Below, piece after piece: positions 1 through 8,996 of a stretch of DNA of 42,736 bases. The notes under the pieces are model-generated. The model worked only from the letters and a program-made list of their open reading frames with translations, had not been told where the DNA came from and did no database searches. Each line of letters starts with the position of its first letter. The first letter of the stretch is position 1. The position numbers and the translations under genes were made by a program. The stretch comes from Fibrobacteria bacterium. GTDB lineage: Bacteria > Fibrobacterota > Fibrobacteria > UBA11236. The stretch is taken from positions 1-42,736 of the forward strand of contig JAJNBB010000035.1 in assembly GCA_021155885.1 (NCBI GenBank), given 5' to 3'.

Positions 1-543
1 ATGACCTTGGTGCGCCTGCTTCCCCTCATCGAAAGGTTTCGCCCCGCGTGGATCGCCGTCACCGGCATCGCGGGCGCCTATGCGGGCAGCGGCTTGAACA
101 TCGGGGAAATCGTGGCGGGCGAAACCGAGGTGTTCGCCGACCTGGGCATGGAAACGCCGGACGAAGAAAGCGGCGGGTTCGTGCCTCTCGCGGATTTTCC
201 CTTCGCCGATGAGGCGCATCGCGCGCCGCTGCCGCTGTGCGTTCCCGCCTGGGCGGCGGCCGTGCGCCGCGGCGGGGGCGCGACGGTGAACCGGTGCGCG
301 GGCACCGACGCCACGGGCGAATTCCGCCGCGCGCGCTTCGGCGCCGACTTCGAGACCATGGAGGGCGCCGCCGTGGCGCTGGCGGCGCGCGCTCCGGGCA
401 TACCGGTCCTGGAGATCCGCGCGATCAGCAACTTCGCCGCGCGGCGCGACATGCGCCCCGAGAACGTCCGCGCCGCGCTGGACGCCCTGCGCGCGTTCTG
501 GGCCGCGCACCGGGGGAATCTCGCGTCGACGGGGGTCGCATGA
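1..543 (+). CDS. mqnB: Futalosine hydrolase MqnB (5'-truncated by window edge)
   Basis: Probable futalosine hydrolase, which removes hypoxanthine from futalosine in the futalosine route to menaquinone. It has the nucleoside phosphorylase/MTAN-like fold: a GIAGAY segment near residue 22, ETEVFADLG near 41, the purine-binding FETMEGAA motif near 117, and RAISN near 140, where MTAN enzymes carry an S-D pair. The visible 180 residues lack the usual first 35-45 residues (first beta strand and GVG loop), so the ATG at base 1 is most likely an internal Met and the true start lies upstream of the window. The stop overlaps the mqnD start as ATGA, so the two are probably translationally coupled. Identity is well supported by motifs plus the mqnD neighbour. 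Confidence 0.85.
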   Translation: MTLVRLLPLIERFRPAWIAVTGIAGAYAGSGLNIGEIVAGETEVFADLGMETPDEESGGFVPLADFPFADEAHRAPLPLCVPAWAAAVRRGGGATVNRCAGTDATGEFRRARFGADFETMEGAAVALAARAPGIPVLEIRAISNFAARRDMRPENVRAALDALRAFWAAHRGNLASTGVA

Positions 544-1367
544 GCGCCGCGCAAGCGCCCGCGCTGCGCGCGGGCATCTCCCCGTGCCCGAACGACCTGT
601 TCGTTTTCTCGGGGTGGATCCTGGGGAAGACCCCCGCGCCCCGCGCGGCCTTTTTCTACGAGGACATCGAGACCCTGAACGGCCGCGCGCGGGACGGCGC
701 GTACGATCTGGTCAAGATCAGCTACGCGAACGTCCCGCGGTGCCCCGCCTACGTCCCGCTCGACTGCGGCGGGGCGCTGGGGCGCGGGTGCGGACCCCTG
801 CTGCTCACGGGCCCGGCTTTTTCCAACCGGGCCTTCGATCCCGAAGCCGAAGTTCTCGTTCCCGGGGAACGCACCACCGCGAACTTCCTGCTCGACTTCT
901 GGTTCTCCGGTCAGGGAGTCGCCGGCAACTTGCGCAAGCGCTTCGTTCCGTTCGACGCCCTGTATCGCGAGCTGCGCGAGCGCCCCGGCGCCCAGGGCGT
1001 GGTGATTCACGAGATGCGCTTCACCTACGCCCGCGACGGGCTTCGCCTCGTGCGCGACCTCGGCGAGCATTGGGAGAGCGTCACCGGCGGCCCGATCCCG
1101 CTCGGAGCGGTCGTCTATCGCGGAGGCGAAGGCGCTCCGGCGCGTTCCGAAATCGAGGCGGCGATCCGCGCCAGCCTCGACTGGGCGCGGGCGCACGAGC
1201 GCGAAGCGCTGGAATTGTGCGCCCTGCACGCCCAGGACATGGAGCCCGGCGTGATGCGGTCGCACATCGACTTGTATGTGAACGCCTTCACGCGCGATCT
1301 CGGGGAAGAAGGGCGCGCCGCGGTGGATTATTTCCTGGCGCGGTTGCAGGACTTCCGCGTCGGTTAA
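540..1367 (+). CDS. mqnD: 1,4-dihydroxy-6-naphthoate synthase MqnD
   Basis: MqnD converts cyclic dehypoxanthinyl futalosine to 1,4-dihydroxy-6-naphthoate in menaquinone synthesis. The 275-residue protein has the periplasmic-binding-protein-like MqnA/MqnD fold. It shows the SPCPND motif near residue 13, DIETLN near 41, and GALGRGCGPLLL near 76, which is typical of MqnD rather than MqnA; TGGPIPLG lies near 182. The start was chosen at 540 because it overlaps the mqnB stop by four bases (ATGA) and gives the normal family length; the same frame stays open further upstream but only through mqnB coding sequence. Hydrolase and synthase therefore form an mqnB-mqnD operon. No clear Rho-independent terminator follows, only a weak hairpin near 1416-1443 without a T tract. 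Confidence 0.93.
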   Translation: MSAAQAPALRAGISPCPNDLFVFSGWILGKTPAPRAAFFYEDIETLNGRARDGAYDLVKISYANVPRCPAYVPLDCGGALGRGCGPLLLTGPAFSNRAFDPEAEVLVPGERTTANFLLDFWFSGQGVAGNLRKRFVPFDALYRELRERPGAQGVVIHEMRFTYARDGLRLVRDLGEHWESVTGGPIPLGAVVYRGGEGAPARSEIEAAIRASLDWARAHEREALELCALHAQDMEPGVMRSHIDLYVNAFTRDLGEEGRAAVDYFLARLQDFRVG

Positions 1368-1439
1368 AAAAGACGCCGAGACATAATCTTTTCGGGGGTT
1401 GAAGTTTATGACGGATTGGCTTTTAAAGGCTGAAAAGGC

Positions 1440-1629
1440 CAAAAAATTATAATTTGTTACAATCAAATTTTAGTAAAAAATGTGCTTAAAAATGAAAAAA
1501 ATAAGGCTTTTGAAATTTTTTGTCGATTTTAAACAAAAAATTTAAACATCCCTGCCGAAAACTCCCGTATATTCGTCGAGATGCTATAAAGCAAGAATTT
1601 GGCATATCATCTTTTTGGGGGGAATCCAC
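1440..1629 (+). promoter_or_regulatory. AT-rich leader and probable promoter of first DUF2341 gene
   Basis: This stretch is strikingly AT-rich against the GC-rich surroundings, with runs of A and T from about 1440 to 1550. A GTATATT at 1567-1573 is a plausible -10 element and resembles the TATATATT and TATACATT upstream of the next two paralogues. That leaves a leader of roughly 50 nt. A purine-rich GGGGGGAA at 1617-1624 is the ribosome binding site for the ATG at 1630. No convincing -35 is visible. The low GC may simply reflect a strong promoter or UP-element-like region. Confidence 0.5.
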
Positions 1630-3951
1630 ATGAAAAAACTGACTCTTTTACTCGCCCTTGCCGGTTTGGTGGGGGTGACGCAGGCGCAACCGTTTGCCGC
1701 CTGGACGCGTTATCGCACGGTAACCATCAACACCACGGTGGTTTCCGCGCCGTTGACGAATTATCCCGTGCTGGTGCGTTTCTCCAGCTCCAGCCTCGCC
1801 GCCGGCAGCAACGTGCTGGCCGACGCCAAGGTCGGAGGCGCGGACGTCCGCTTCACCGATTCCACGGGCAACACGGCCCTGGCCTATGAGATCGATTCGT
1901 GGACCGCGACCAGCGGCGCCGCGTGGGTGCGCCTGCCGACGGTGCCGGCGTCGGGCAGCACCAAGATCCGCGTTTACTGGGGCAACTCCGCCGCCACCGC
2001 GGCCTCGAATCCCGGCGCGGTGTTCGACTCCGCGGGCGGCTTCGTCGGCGTGTGGCATCTCGGCAACGCATCGGGACTTTCCCCGCGTCCCAACGCCATC
2101 ACCGGCGCCCCCGCGGCGACGCCCGCCAACGACTTCGCCGCCAACAGCTTCGGCGGCGGAGCGGCCTCCTACGTGGCCCCCGACGGGCAGATCGGCGGCT
2201 CGGACGCCGTTCGCGGCGCGGGCACGCGCGCGACCCCCGAGGCCGGCAGCGATTACCTCGACATCGGCAGCCCCGCGGGCGTCGGCGCCAGCAACTACGT
2301 CGGCGTGAACACCTATACCGGATATAACGACTTCTCGAACGGCTTCACCTATTCGGTGTGGGTCAAGGCGAACGTTCCGCAGGGCAATTACAGCTATCTG
2401 GTCGAGTTGGCCAACGCCAACGGCTGCAACGACAACATCCAGGTCTTCCGTCCGGCCGCCGACGCGCGGTACCGCATGGAGGCTTGCAACGGAACCACCA
2501 GCGGCGGCACGGCCCAGACCCCCAACAACACCCTCGTGAACGGCACGTGGGAATTCTACACCTTCACCTTCGGCACCGGCGCGACCCCGGCGAGCATGCT
2601 CTACAAGAACGGCGTGCGCGTCACCAACAGCAATCGCACCCAGCCCCTTTCCAACGTTCTTCGCACGAACGCCTGGCTCGGCAAGTCGAACTACGACGTC
2701 GACTACTACTTCAACGGCACGTTCGACGAGTCCCGCATTTCCCGCGTCGCCCGCGATTCCAACTGGATCAAGATGGATTTCGCCACGCAACGTTCCGACT
2801 CCTCGGCCGTGGGCCTCGGCGCGACCGTGGCCTCGAAGGCGCTGTTCTACCCGACCAAGAACATGGTGATCCTGATCAACGACTCCACCGCCAACAACAC
2901 GCCGGTCACCAGCGGCGCCGCGACGGGCTGGACGATCAACCCCACCTCGCTGCCCACCGGGCTGACCTTCAGCAGCTCCACGGGCGTGATCTCGGGCAAG
3001 CCGACCGCCGTGACCGCGGCCACCCAGTTCATCGTCAGCGCGACGGTGGGAGGCAACCCCGCCAGCGACACGATCACCATCGCGGTGAGCGCCGGCACGC
3101 CACCGGGCGCCCCGACCTCGGTGACGGGCGTTCGCGCCAGCCGCCAGGTCACGCTCAGCTGGGTGGCCCCGGTCTCCTCGGGCACTTCGGCCATCACCGG
3201 CTACAAGGCCGTGGTGGTGGGCGACACCGCCAAGACCTGCTCCACCACCGGCGCGCTGACCTGCACGATCACGGGCCTGACCAACGGCACGGCCTACACC
3301 TTCCAGGTGCGCGCGAGCAACGGCGCCGGCGGCGGTCCCTTGTCGGCGGCCTCCGCGGCCATCACTCCGGCCGGCCGTCCGGGCCGCCCCGGGTCCTTCA
3401 CGGTCACGCAGATCCCCAGCACGAACACCGCGACGGCCACCTGGACCGCGGCCGCCGATAGCGGCGCGGCGATCCAGAATTACTTCATCTTCACGGTGCC
3501 CGCGGGCGGCGCCTGCGCGGCGACCCCGCCGGCGGTGACCTGCACGGTCACCGGCCTGGCCCCCGGGACGGCGTATAGCGTGCGCCTGTATGCCTTCAAC
3601 GCCATCGGCGCCGGCGACACGGCCACCGCGAGCCTGACCACCACGGGCATCCGCGGGAACAATCTGCTGCTGCGGGTGGCGGGCATGTCGAAGCCCTTCG
3701 GCTTCTCGCTGCCGATGGACATGATCGCGACCACCGAGAAGGTCACGCTGTCGATCTCCAACATTCAGGGCCGCACCGTGTGGTCGAAGAGCCTGAACCC
3801 CGTCGTGGGCCAGAACGAAGTGACGTGGAACGGCAAGGCCTCGAACGGCACCGCCGCCTCCGCGGGCACCTACATGGTGCGCGTCAGCCTCGTCGACAAA
3901 CAGGGCAAGGTGACGAACGTCGATCGCAAGACGATCTCGATCCGGCCCTGA
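1630..3951 (+). CDS. Secreted DUF2341/LamG/FnIII protein, paralogue 1
   Basis: Large secreted protein of 773 residues. A signal peptide (KKLTLLLALAGLVGVTQA, cleavage before QPF) is followed by a DUF2341 domain at about 25-140 (YPVLVRF, GADVRFTD, IRVYWGN), a concanavalin/LamG-like domain at about 140-385, a putative-Ig (He_PIG-like) domain at about 405-485, two fibronectin type III domains at about 490-675, and a C-terminal FlgD-Ig-like domain ending in AGTYMVRV...KTISIRP. That end resembles type IX secretion sorting domains. The LamG part suggests glycan binding, but the ligand is unknown. The ATG at 1630 was preferred over an in-frame TTG at 1615 because the GGGGGGAA site and signal peptide fit it. 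It is the first of three tandem paralogues and has its own terminator. Confidence 0.85.
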   Translation: MKKLTLLLALAGLVGVTQAQPFAAWTRYRTVTINTTVVSAPLTNYPVLVRFSSSSLAAGSNVLADAKVGGADVRFTDSTGNTALAYEIDSWTATSGAAWVRLPTVPASGSTKIRVYWGNSAATAASNPGAVFDSAGGFVGVWHLGNASGLSPRPNAITGAPAATPANDFAANSFGGGAASYVAPDGQIGGSDAVRGAGTRATPEAGSDYLDIGSPAGVGASNYVGVNTYTGYNDFSNGFTYSVWVKANVPQGNYSYLVELANANGCNDNIQVFRPAADARYRMEACNGTTSGGTAQTPNNTLVNGTWEFYTFTFGTGATPASMLYKNGVRVTNSNRTQPLSNVLRTNAWLGKSNYDVDYYFNGTFDESRISRVARDSNWIKMDFATQRSDSSAVGLGATVASKALFYPTKNMVILINDSTANNTPVTSGAATGWTINPTSLPTGLTFSSSTGVISGKPTAVTAATQFIVSATVGGNPASDTITIAVSAGTPPGAPTSVTGVRASRQVTLSWVAPVSSGTSAITGYKAVVVGDTAKTCSTTGALTCTITGLTNGTAYTFQVRASNGAGGGPLSAASAAITPAGRPGRPGSFTVTQIPSTNTATATWTAAADSGAAIQNYFIFTVPAGGACAATPPAVTCTVTGLAPGTAYSVRLYAFNAIGAGDTATASLTTTGIRGNNLLLRVAGMSKPFGFSLPMDMIATTEKVTLSISNIQGRTVWSKSLNPVVGQNEVTWNGKASNGTAASAGTYMVRVSLVDKQGKVTNVDRKTISIRP

Positions 3952-3970
3952 GCGGTTCGTGAACGATTCA

Positions 3971-4000
3971 AAAGGCCCCGGGAAACCGGGGCCTTTTTTT
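3971..4000 (+). terminator. Rho-independent terminator after paralogue 1
   Basis: An 11-bp GC-rich stem (GGCCCCGG against CCGGGGCC at its core) closes a GAAA tetraloop and is followed by seven T. It sits 20 bp after the stop codon at 3951. The stem core and loop are the same as in the terminator after the third paralogue. Confidence 0.93.
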
Positions 4001-4076
4001 ATGACCCCGGTTCCCGCATTGTAACGGATAATGTTCCATCCTGGACGCTCATTAAAAAAATCCTACAAGTTCTACT

Positions 4077-4107
4077 GCATGAAATCACTTCGTCCGCTAT
4101 ATATTAA
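4077..4107 (+). promoter_or_regulatory. Probable promoter of paralogue 2, shared with paralogue 3
   Basis: The block GCATGAAATC, then 8 nt, then CGCTATATATTAA matches the block at 6499-6529 with identical spacing. TATATATT is the likely -10 region. It lies about 65 nt before the ATG at 4171. The same GCTATAT core precedes tRNA-Gly at 30337-30347. Confidence 0.6.
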
Positions 4108-4170
4108 GAATGAATCCTTGAAGCTTTCTTACAAGCAGCCTAAACCCAATTAGCCGGCGGGAGCCCCGAC

Positions 4171-6489
4171 ATGAAAAAGAACGCATTGTGGGCCCTCGCC
4201 CTCCTGGCCGCCTGGGCCCAAGCCCAGCCCTACGCGGGCTGGGATCGCTTTCGCACCGTGACGGTCAATACCAGCGCGTCGGGAGGAGCGAACGTCGAAG
4301 GGACCGTGACGAATTTCCCCCTGCTGGTTCGCCTCACCAACGCCAGCGCCGCGACGGGCGCCAATCTTTTGACCGAGGCGATGGCGGGAGGCGCGGACGT
4401 CCGGTTCACGGATTCCACGGGGATGAACCCGCTCTCCTACCAGATCGAAAGCTGGACATCGACCTCCGCGGCCATCTGGGTCAAGGTGCCGGCGGTTTCC
4501 GGCAACGCCAGCACACGGATCCGGATGTACTGGGGCAAGAGCGGATCGACGAGCCTGTCCAACGCCGCCGCGGTGTTCGACACCGCCAACGGGTACACGG
4601 GGGTGTGGCACCTGAACGAGGCCGGCGGGTCCGCCGTCACGGTGGCCGACGCCACCATCAACGGCCTGAACTATGCGGGCGAAGCCGGCGTGCTCTCGGT
4701 GTCGGGCGTGTCGGGAGGCTCCCGCTATTACAATCCGGGGCAGGCGGGAGGAGACGCGTATTCCGTCGACGAGGCGCCTAGCAACGCCAAATACCTGGCT
4801 GCGGGCGCGAACACGCGGATCACCTTGTCGGCCTGGGTGAACCGTCGCGGCGCCGGATCGAGCGCGTCGCAGGGAGTTTTCAGCAACTTTCGCTACGGCG
4901 CGGGCAACCACCGCAGCTATGCGCTCATGCGCAACGTCGCGGGAAACTTCAACGTGCTGACCTCGGTGGACGGCGCCGCCGACAGCCGGCGCGTGAGCAC
5001 CACGACGACCTTTCCCGATAACCAGTGGCAGCACGTGGTGGCGACCATCAACCCGGCCGGCGGCAGCGCCCCCGTCATCCGCATCTGGGTGAACGGCGTA
5101 TCGCAGCCCCTTACCGGCACGAATACCTCCGCCGCCGCGGCCGCGGTGTTTCCGGCGACGAGCACCGATGCGAAGCCCTTGATCGGCGCCCTGGAGCGCT
5201 CCTTCCAGCAGCTCTGCGAGACCTTCATCGACGAGCTGCAGCTGGCCAACGGCACGATCCGGGATTCCAACTGGATCCGTTTGGCCTACCAGACGCAGCG
5301 GCCGGACAGCGCGAAGGTGGAACTGGGCGCCGTGCAGTCGGTGGCGGCGCGCGCGCTGTTCTACCCGCTCAAGAACGCTTCGTACCTGCTGAATGCGGCC
5401 ATCGCGCCCAACGAGCCGGTGACCAGCGGCGCGGCGACCGCCTGGGGCATCACCCCCGGCGCTCTGCCCGCGGGCCTGAGCTTCAGCACAAGCACGGGAG
5501 TCATCACGGGAACGCCTACGACCCCCTCCGCCGCCGCGCAATACGTCGTGAACGCCACCGTGGGCGGCAACGTGGTGCGCGATACCCTGACCATCGCCGT
5601 GACCAGCGGGACGCCCCCGAACGCCCCGACGGGCGTGACGGCGGCGCGCGGCAACCGGCAGGCCACGGTCTCCTGGACCGCTCCGCTCGTCACGGGCAGC
5701 GCCGCCATCACCAGCTACAAGGCCATGGCGGCCGCGGATACCTCCCGGAATTGCGTCACCGCGAACGGCGCCGCGTTGTCCTGCACGATCACCGGCCTGA
5801 CGAACGGCCAGGCCTACACCTTTATCGTCCGCGCGATCAGTTCCGCGGGCGCTAGCGCCTCCTCGGCGGCTTCCACGTCGGTCACGCCTGCGACCACTCC
5901 CGGGGCGCCCACGGGCCTGGCGATCACTCCGCTCTCGGGCGCGGGGACGACGGGCACGGCGACCTTGACCTGGAACGCGCCGGCTTCGGACAGCGGCTCG
6001 GCGATCATTGAATACTATACCCAATCCACGCCGGCGGGCGCCTTTTGCTATATCGCCCTGCCCGCGCCCCTCAGCTGCACCGTGAGCGGCATGGTTTACG
6101 GCACGGCTTATAGCATTTCGGTCTATGCGGTGAACGGCGTCGGCCCGGGCCCGAACTCCGCGCCGGTGACCATGACCTCGACGGGCATCCTCCCGGGTTC
6201 TCCCGTGATCCGCGTCTCGGGCGCCTCCAGGCCGTTCACCTTCGTCCTGCGGCCCGAAGCGCTGGCGGCCGAAAAGGTGACGATTTCCCTTTCCGACATG
6301 CACGGCCGCACGATCTGGTCCGAGAGCCTGGTCCCCGCCGAATCGCAACGGAAAGAAATCACCTGGAACGGCAAATCCTCCAACGGCCGGCCGGCCTCGG
6401 CGGGCGTGTACTTCGTGAAGGTCTCGACCGTCGTGAACGGCAAGGCCGTCCAGTTCAACCAGAAGGCGGTCTCGATCAAGCCCCTGTGA
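4171..6489 (+). CDS. Secreted DUF2341/LamG/FnIII protein, paralogue 2
   Basis: Second tandem paralogue, 772 residues. It has a signal peptide with cleavage after WAQAQ, a DUF2341 domain at about 25-145 (FPLLVRL, GADVRFTD, IRMYWGK), a LamG-like domain at about 145-390 (with LSAWVNRR and FIDELQLAN), an He_PIG-like Ig domain at about 410-490, two FnIII domains at about 495-680, and a C-terminal FlgD-Ig/type IX-like domain (ITWNGKSSNG, SAGVYFVKV, KAVSIKPL). The order of domains is the same as in its neighbours, while the LamG region differs most. That fits a duplicated surface-protein family with diverging binding domains. A GGGAG site precedes the ATG. No terminator follows: only 72 bp separate the stop from paralogue 3, so some readthrough is likely. 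Confidence 0.85.
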   Translation: MKKNALWALALLAAWAQAQPYAGWDRFRTVTVNTSASGGANVEGTVTNFPLLVRLTNASAATGANLLTEAMAGGADVRFTDSTGMNPLSYQIESWTSTSAAIWVKVPAVSGNASTRIRMYWGKSGSTSLSNAAAVFDTANGYTGVWHLNEAGGSAVTVADATINGLNYAGEAGVLSVSGVSGGSRYYNPGQAGGDAYSVDEAPSNAKYLAAGANTRITLSAWVNRRGAGSSASQGVFSNFRYGAGNHRSYALMRNVAGNFNVLTSVDGAADSRRVSTTTTFPDNQWQHVVATINPAGGSAPVIRIWVNGVSQPLTGTNTSAAAAAVFPATSTDAKPLIGALERSFQQLCETFIDELQLANGTIRDSNWIRLAYQTQRPDSAKVELGAVQSVAARALFYPLKNASYLLNAAIAPNEPVTSGAATAWGITPGALPAGLSFSTSTGVITGTPTTPSAAAQYVVNATVGGNVVRDTLTIAVTSGTPPNAPTGVTAARGNRQATVSWTAPLVTGSAAITSYKAMAAADTSRNCVTANGAALSCTITGLTNGQAYTFIVRAISSAGASASSAASTSVTPATTPGAPTGLAITPLSGAGTTGTATLTWNAPASDSGSAIIEYYTQSTPAGAFCYIALPAPLSCTVSGMVYGTAYSISVYAVNGVGPGPNSAPVTMTSTGILPGSPVIRVSGASRPFTFVLRPEALAAEKVTISLSDMHGRTIWSESLVPAESQRKEITWNGKSSNGRPASAGVYFVKVSTVVNGKAVQFNQKAVSIKPL

Positions 6490-6498
6490 ATCTTTTCC

Positions 6499-6529
6499 GC
6501 GTGAAATCGAAAGAGTCGCTATACATTAA
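6499..6529 (+). promoter_or_regulatory. Probable promoter of paralogue 3
   Basis: GCGTGAAATC, 8 nt, then CGCTATACATTAA closely matches the block before paralogue 2. It begins 10 bp after the paralogue 2 stop and leaves a leader of about 27 nt before the ATG at 6562. A CGGAGG ribosome binding site lies at about 6549-6554. Confidence 0.6.
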
Positions 6530-6561
6530 TTGTTCCAGGCTTTTAACCTCGGAGGCCAATC

Positions 6562-8934
6562 ATGAAGGGTCCATCATTTTTCGCGGCACTGGCGGCTTCA
6601 GCCGCCTTGGCGTTCGTGGCGAACGCGCAACCCGTGCAGACGTGGGGTCGCTATCTCGACATCACGGTGAACACCACGGGCTCGGGCGGCGGCGCGGCGG
6701 TGCCGGGAACGGCCTTGGAATTCCCGCTGCTCGTCCGCCTGAGCGCGGCCAACGCCGCGGCGGTGCTGAGCGAGGCCCTGCCGAACGGCGCGGACGTCCG
6801 CTTCGCGGACAGCGCGGGCAACTCCATTCCCTTCGAGATCGAGCAGTGGTCCTCGACGAGCGCCGCGATCTGGGTACGGGTACCTCGCATCGCGGGCAAC
6901 TCCAATGCCAACAAGATCCGCCTGTATTGGGGGAAGGCGGGCGCCGTCAGCGCCTCGCGCGACTCCTCCGTGTTCAACCTGTCCAACGGCTATGAGGCGG
7001 TGTTTCACCTGAATGAGAACACCGGCGACACCGCGCGCGATGCCTCCGGCCAGCGCTTCAAGGGCGTTCCCGTAGGCACGGCGCCCGTCAACGTGACAGC
7101 CGGCAACGCGGTCATCGGCAATGGCAAGGATTTCAACGGCGTGCTGTCCACCACCGACCTGACCACTGGGGGCGCCTACCGCATCGAGACCTCGACGGGC
7201 GGTCGCACCAATAATTCCTTCGACTATGTGGGGCTGAACGCCGCCTTTACCATGTCGGCGTGGGTGCGCGTGGACGCCTTGGCGGCCGCGGGCACCTTCG
7301 GCCGCCGCCGCGGCATCGTGACCAAGGCCAACGCCGCGGGCGGCAACGACAACGATCCCGATCCCCTGCAGTGGTGCATGCGCCCGAACACCACCGATCG
7401 CATCCTCAATTTCCAGCGCATCTCCGTCCCGAACGGCGGCACGGCGCCCTACAGCGTGCGCCCCGACTCGCTGACAACGCGCTGGACCTACGTCAGCTAC
7501 ACGGCCAACGGCGCGGGCGTGGACGACAACCTGTTCCGCGCCTACAACGAGCTGGATCGCGACGCCACGATCCTTGGCGACGAAGACGGCATCCACGGCG
7601 ACGTGGACGTGTTCATCGGGGGATTCGCGAACCTCACGGGCGCCAAGGGCCCCGGTCAGCAATACCTGCACGGCGTGCTCGACGAGGTGCGCATCTCCAA
7701 GGTCTCGCGCGATTCCAGCTGGGTCGATCTGGAGTTCGCGACGCAGCGTCCGAACGTCACGGCGGTTACCTACGGGTCCGCCCAGACCAACGATACGAAC
7801 AGCCGGATTCTCATTTATCCCATCCGGACGGCGACCTACGTCATCGGCCAGGCCATCTCCCCGGTCACGCCTTACGTGAAGGCGGGCAATACGGTCACCG
7901 CCTATGCCATCGGCACGGCCCTGCCCGCGGGACTTAGCTTCAGCACCACCAGCGGCGTGATTTCCGGCACGCCGGCCGCGGCGTCGGCATCCACCCAGTA
8001 TGTCATCACCGCCACCATCGGCGGCAACCCCGTGCGGGACACGGTTTTCATCGCCGTCACGGCCGGGACGCCGCCCGGGGCTTCCACCGGCATCCTCGCC
8101 GTGGCCGGGAACGCCCAGGCCACCGTGTCGTGGACGGCGCCGGCCTCCAGCGGCACCTTCGCGATCACCAGCTACAAGGCCACGGCCGTGGGGGACACCG
8201 CCAAGGCCTGCACGTGGACGACGGGACCGCTGACCTGCGTCGTGACCGGGCTCACGAACGGCACAACCTACACCTTCCAGGTCCGGGCGATCAGCGCCGC
8301 GGGCGGCGGGTCGCTGTCATCGCCCTCGAACGCCGTCACCCCCGCGACCGTTCCGGGAGCCCCGACGGGGGTGACCGCCGTCAACACGACGCCGGCCCCG
8401 GCGGTGCTGGTGTCCTGGACCGCACCCGCGAGCAACGGGGGGGCGGCGATCACCAGCTACAAAGCCATGGCGGTATCGGACACCGCGAAGTTCTGCACGG
8501 CCGCCACGACGAGCTGCACGGTGACCGGCCTGACGGGCGGAACGGCCTACACCTTCCAGGTGCGGGCCATCAACTCCGTCGGCGCGAGCGCCGCTTCGGC
8601 GCCCTCGGCCTCGCTGACGACCACCGGCATCCTGCCGGGCGCTTTCGTGATCCGGGTCTCGGGATCGGCCAGGCCCTTCACCTTCGTGCTTCCCGACGCG
8701 TCCCTGGAGTCCGTTGAAACCGTGACCATGGCCATCGCCGACGTTCACGGGCGCACGATATGGTCGAAGACCGTGAACGTGAAGGAGGAAAAGATCCGGG
8801 AGCTGGCCTGGGACGGCAAGTCCGCCAACGGGCGTTCCGTTTCGGCCGGCATGTACGTGGTGAAGATTTCCACCGTCAGCGGGGGAAAGACCACCGAGTT
8901 CACCCGGAAGGCCGTCACGATCAAGCCGCTTTGA
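6562..8934 (+). CDS. Secreted DUF2341/LamG/FnIII protein, paralogue 3
   Basis: Third tandem paralogue, 790 residues. A signal peptide ends near FVANAQ. It is followed by a DUF2341 domain at about 25-140 (FPLLVRL, GADVRFAD, IRLYWGK), a LamG-like domain at about 145-405 that is longer than in the other copies and has FTMSAWVRV and GVLDEVRIS, an He_PIG-like Ig domain at about 425-505, two FnIII domains at about 510-695, and the C-terminal FlgD-Ig/type IX-like domain (LAWDGKSANG, SAGMYVVKI, KAVTIKPL). Surface display or secretion is inferred from the signal peptide and the C-terminal domain; the binding target is not evident. It converges with the downstream dehydrogenase gene, and both share one bidirectional terminator. 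Confidence 0.85.
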   Translation: MKGPSFFAALAASAALAFVANAQPVQTWGRYLDITVNTTGSGGGAAVPGTALEFPLLVRLSAANAAAVLSEALPNGADVRFADSAGNSIPFEIEQWSSTSAAIWVRVPRIAGNSNANKIRLYWGKAGAVSASRDSSVFNLSNGYEAVFHLNENTGDTARDASGQRFKGVPVGTAPVNVTAGNAVIGNGKDFNGVLSTTDLTTGGAYRIETSTGGRTNNSFDYVGLNAAFTMSAWVRVDALAAAGTFGRRRGIVTKANAAGGNDNDPDPLQWCMRPNTTDRILNFQRISVPNGGTAPYSVRPDSLTTRWTYVSYTANGAGVDDNLFRAYNELDRDATILGDEDGIHGDVDVFIGGFANLTGAKGPGQQYLHGVLDEVRISKVSRDSSWVDLEFATQRPNVTAVTYGSAQTNDTNSRILIYPIRTATYVIGQAISPVTPYVKAGNTVTAYAIGTALPAGLSFSTTSGVISGTPAAASASTQYVITATIGGNPVRDTVFIAVTAGTPPGASTGILAVAGNAQATVSWTAPASSGTFAITSYKATAVGDTAKACTWTTGPLTCVVTGLTNGTTYTFQVRAISAAGGGSLSSPSNAVTPATVPGAPTGVTAVNTTPAPAVLVSWTAPASNGGAAITSYKAMAVSDTAKFCTAATTSCTVTGLTGGTAYTFQVRAINSVGASAASAPSASLTTTGILPGAFVIRVSGSARPFTFVLPDASLESVETVTMAIADVHGRTIWSKTVNVKEEKIRELAWDGKSANGRSVSAGMYVVKISTVSGGKTTEFTRKAVTIKPL

Positions 8935-8948
8935 CGCAGGAAGCGGAC

Positions 8949-8984
8949 AAAAAAAAAGCCCCGGGAAACCGGGGCTTTTTTTTT
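8949..8984. terminator. Bidirectional Rho-independent terminator
   Basis: A nearly perfect hairpin has a run of A, then GCCCCGG, a GAAA loop, CCGGGGC and a run of T. The A and T runs on both sides let it act for paralogue 3 (rightward) and for the dehydrogenase gene (leftward). Confidence 0.93.
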
Positions 8985-8996
8985 GCGGGGCGCCGG

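Noticed and set aside
1416-1443. Terminator after mqnD
   Set aside because: The arms TTGGCTTTT and AAAAGGCCAA need a bulge and no T run follows.
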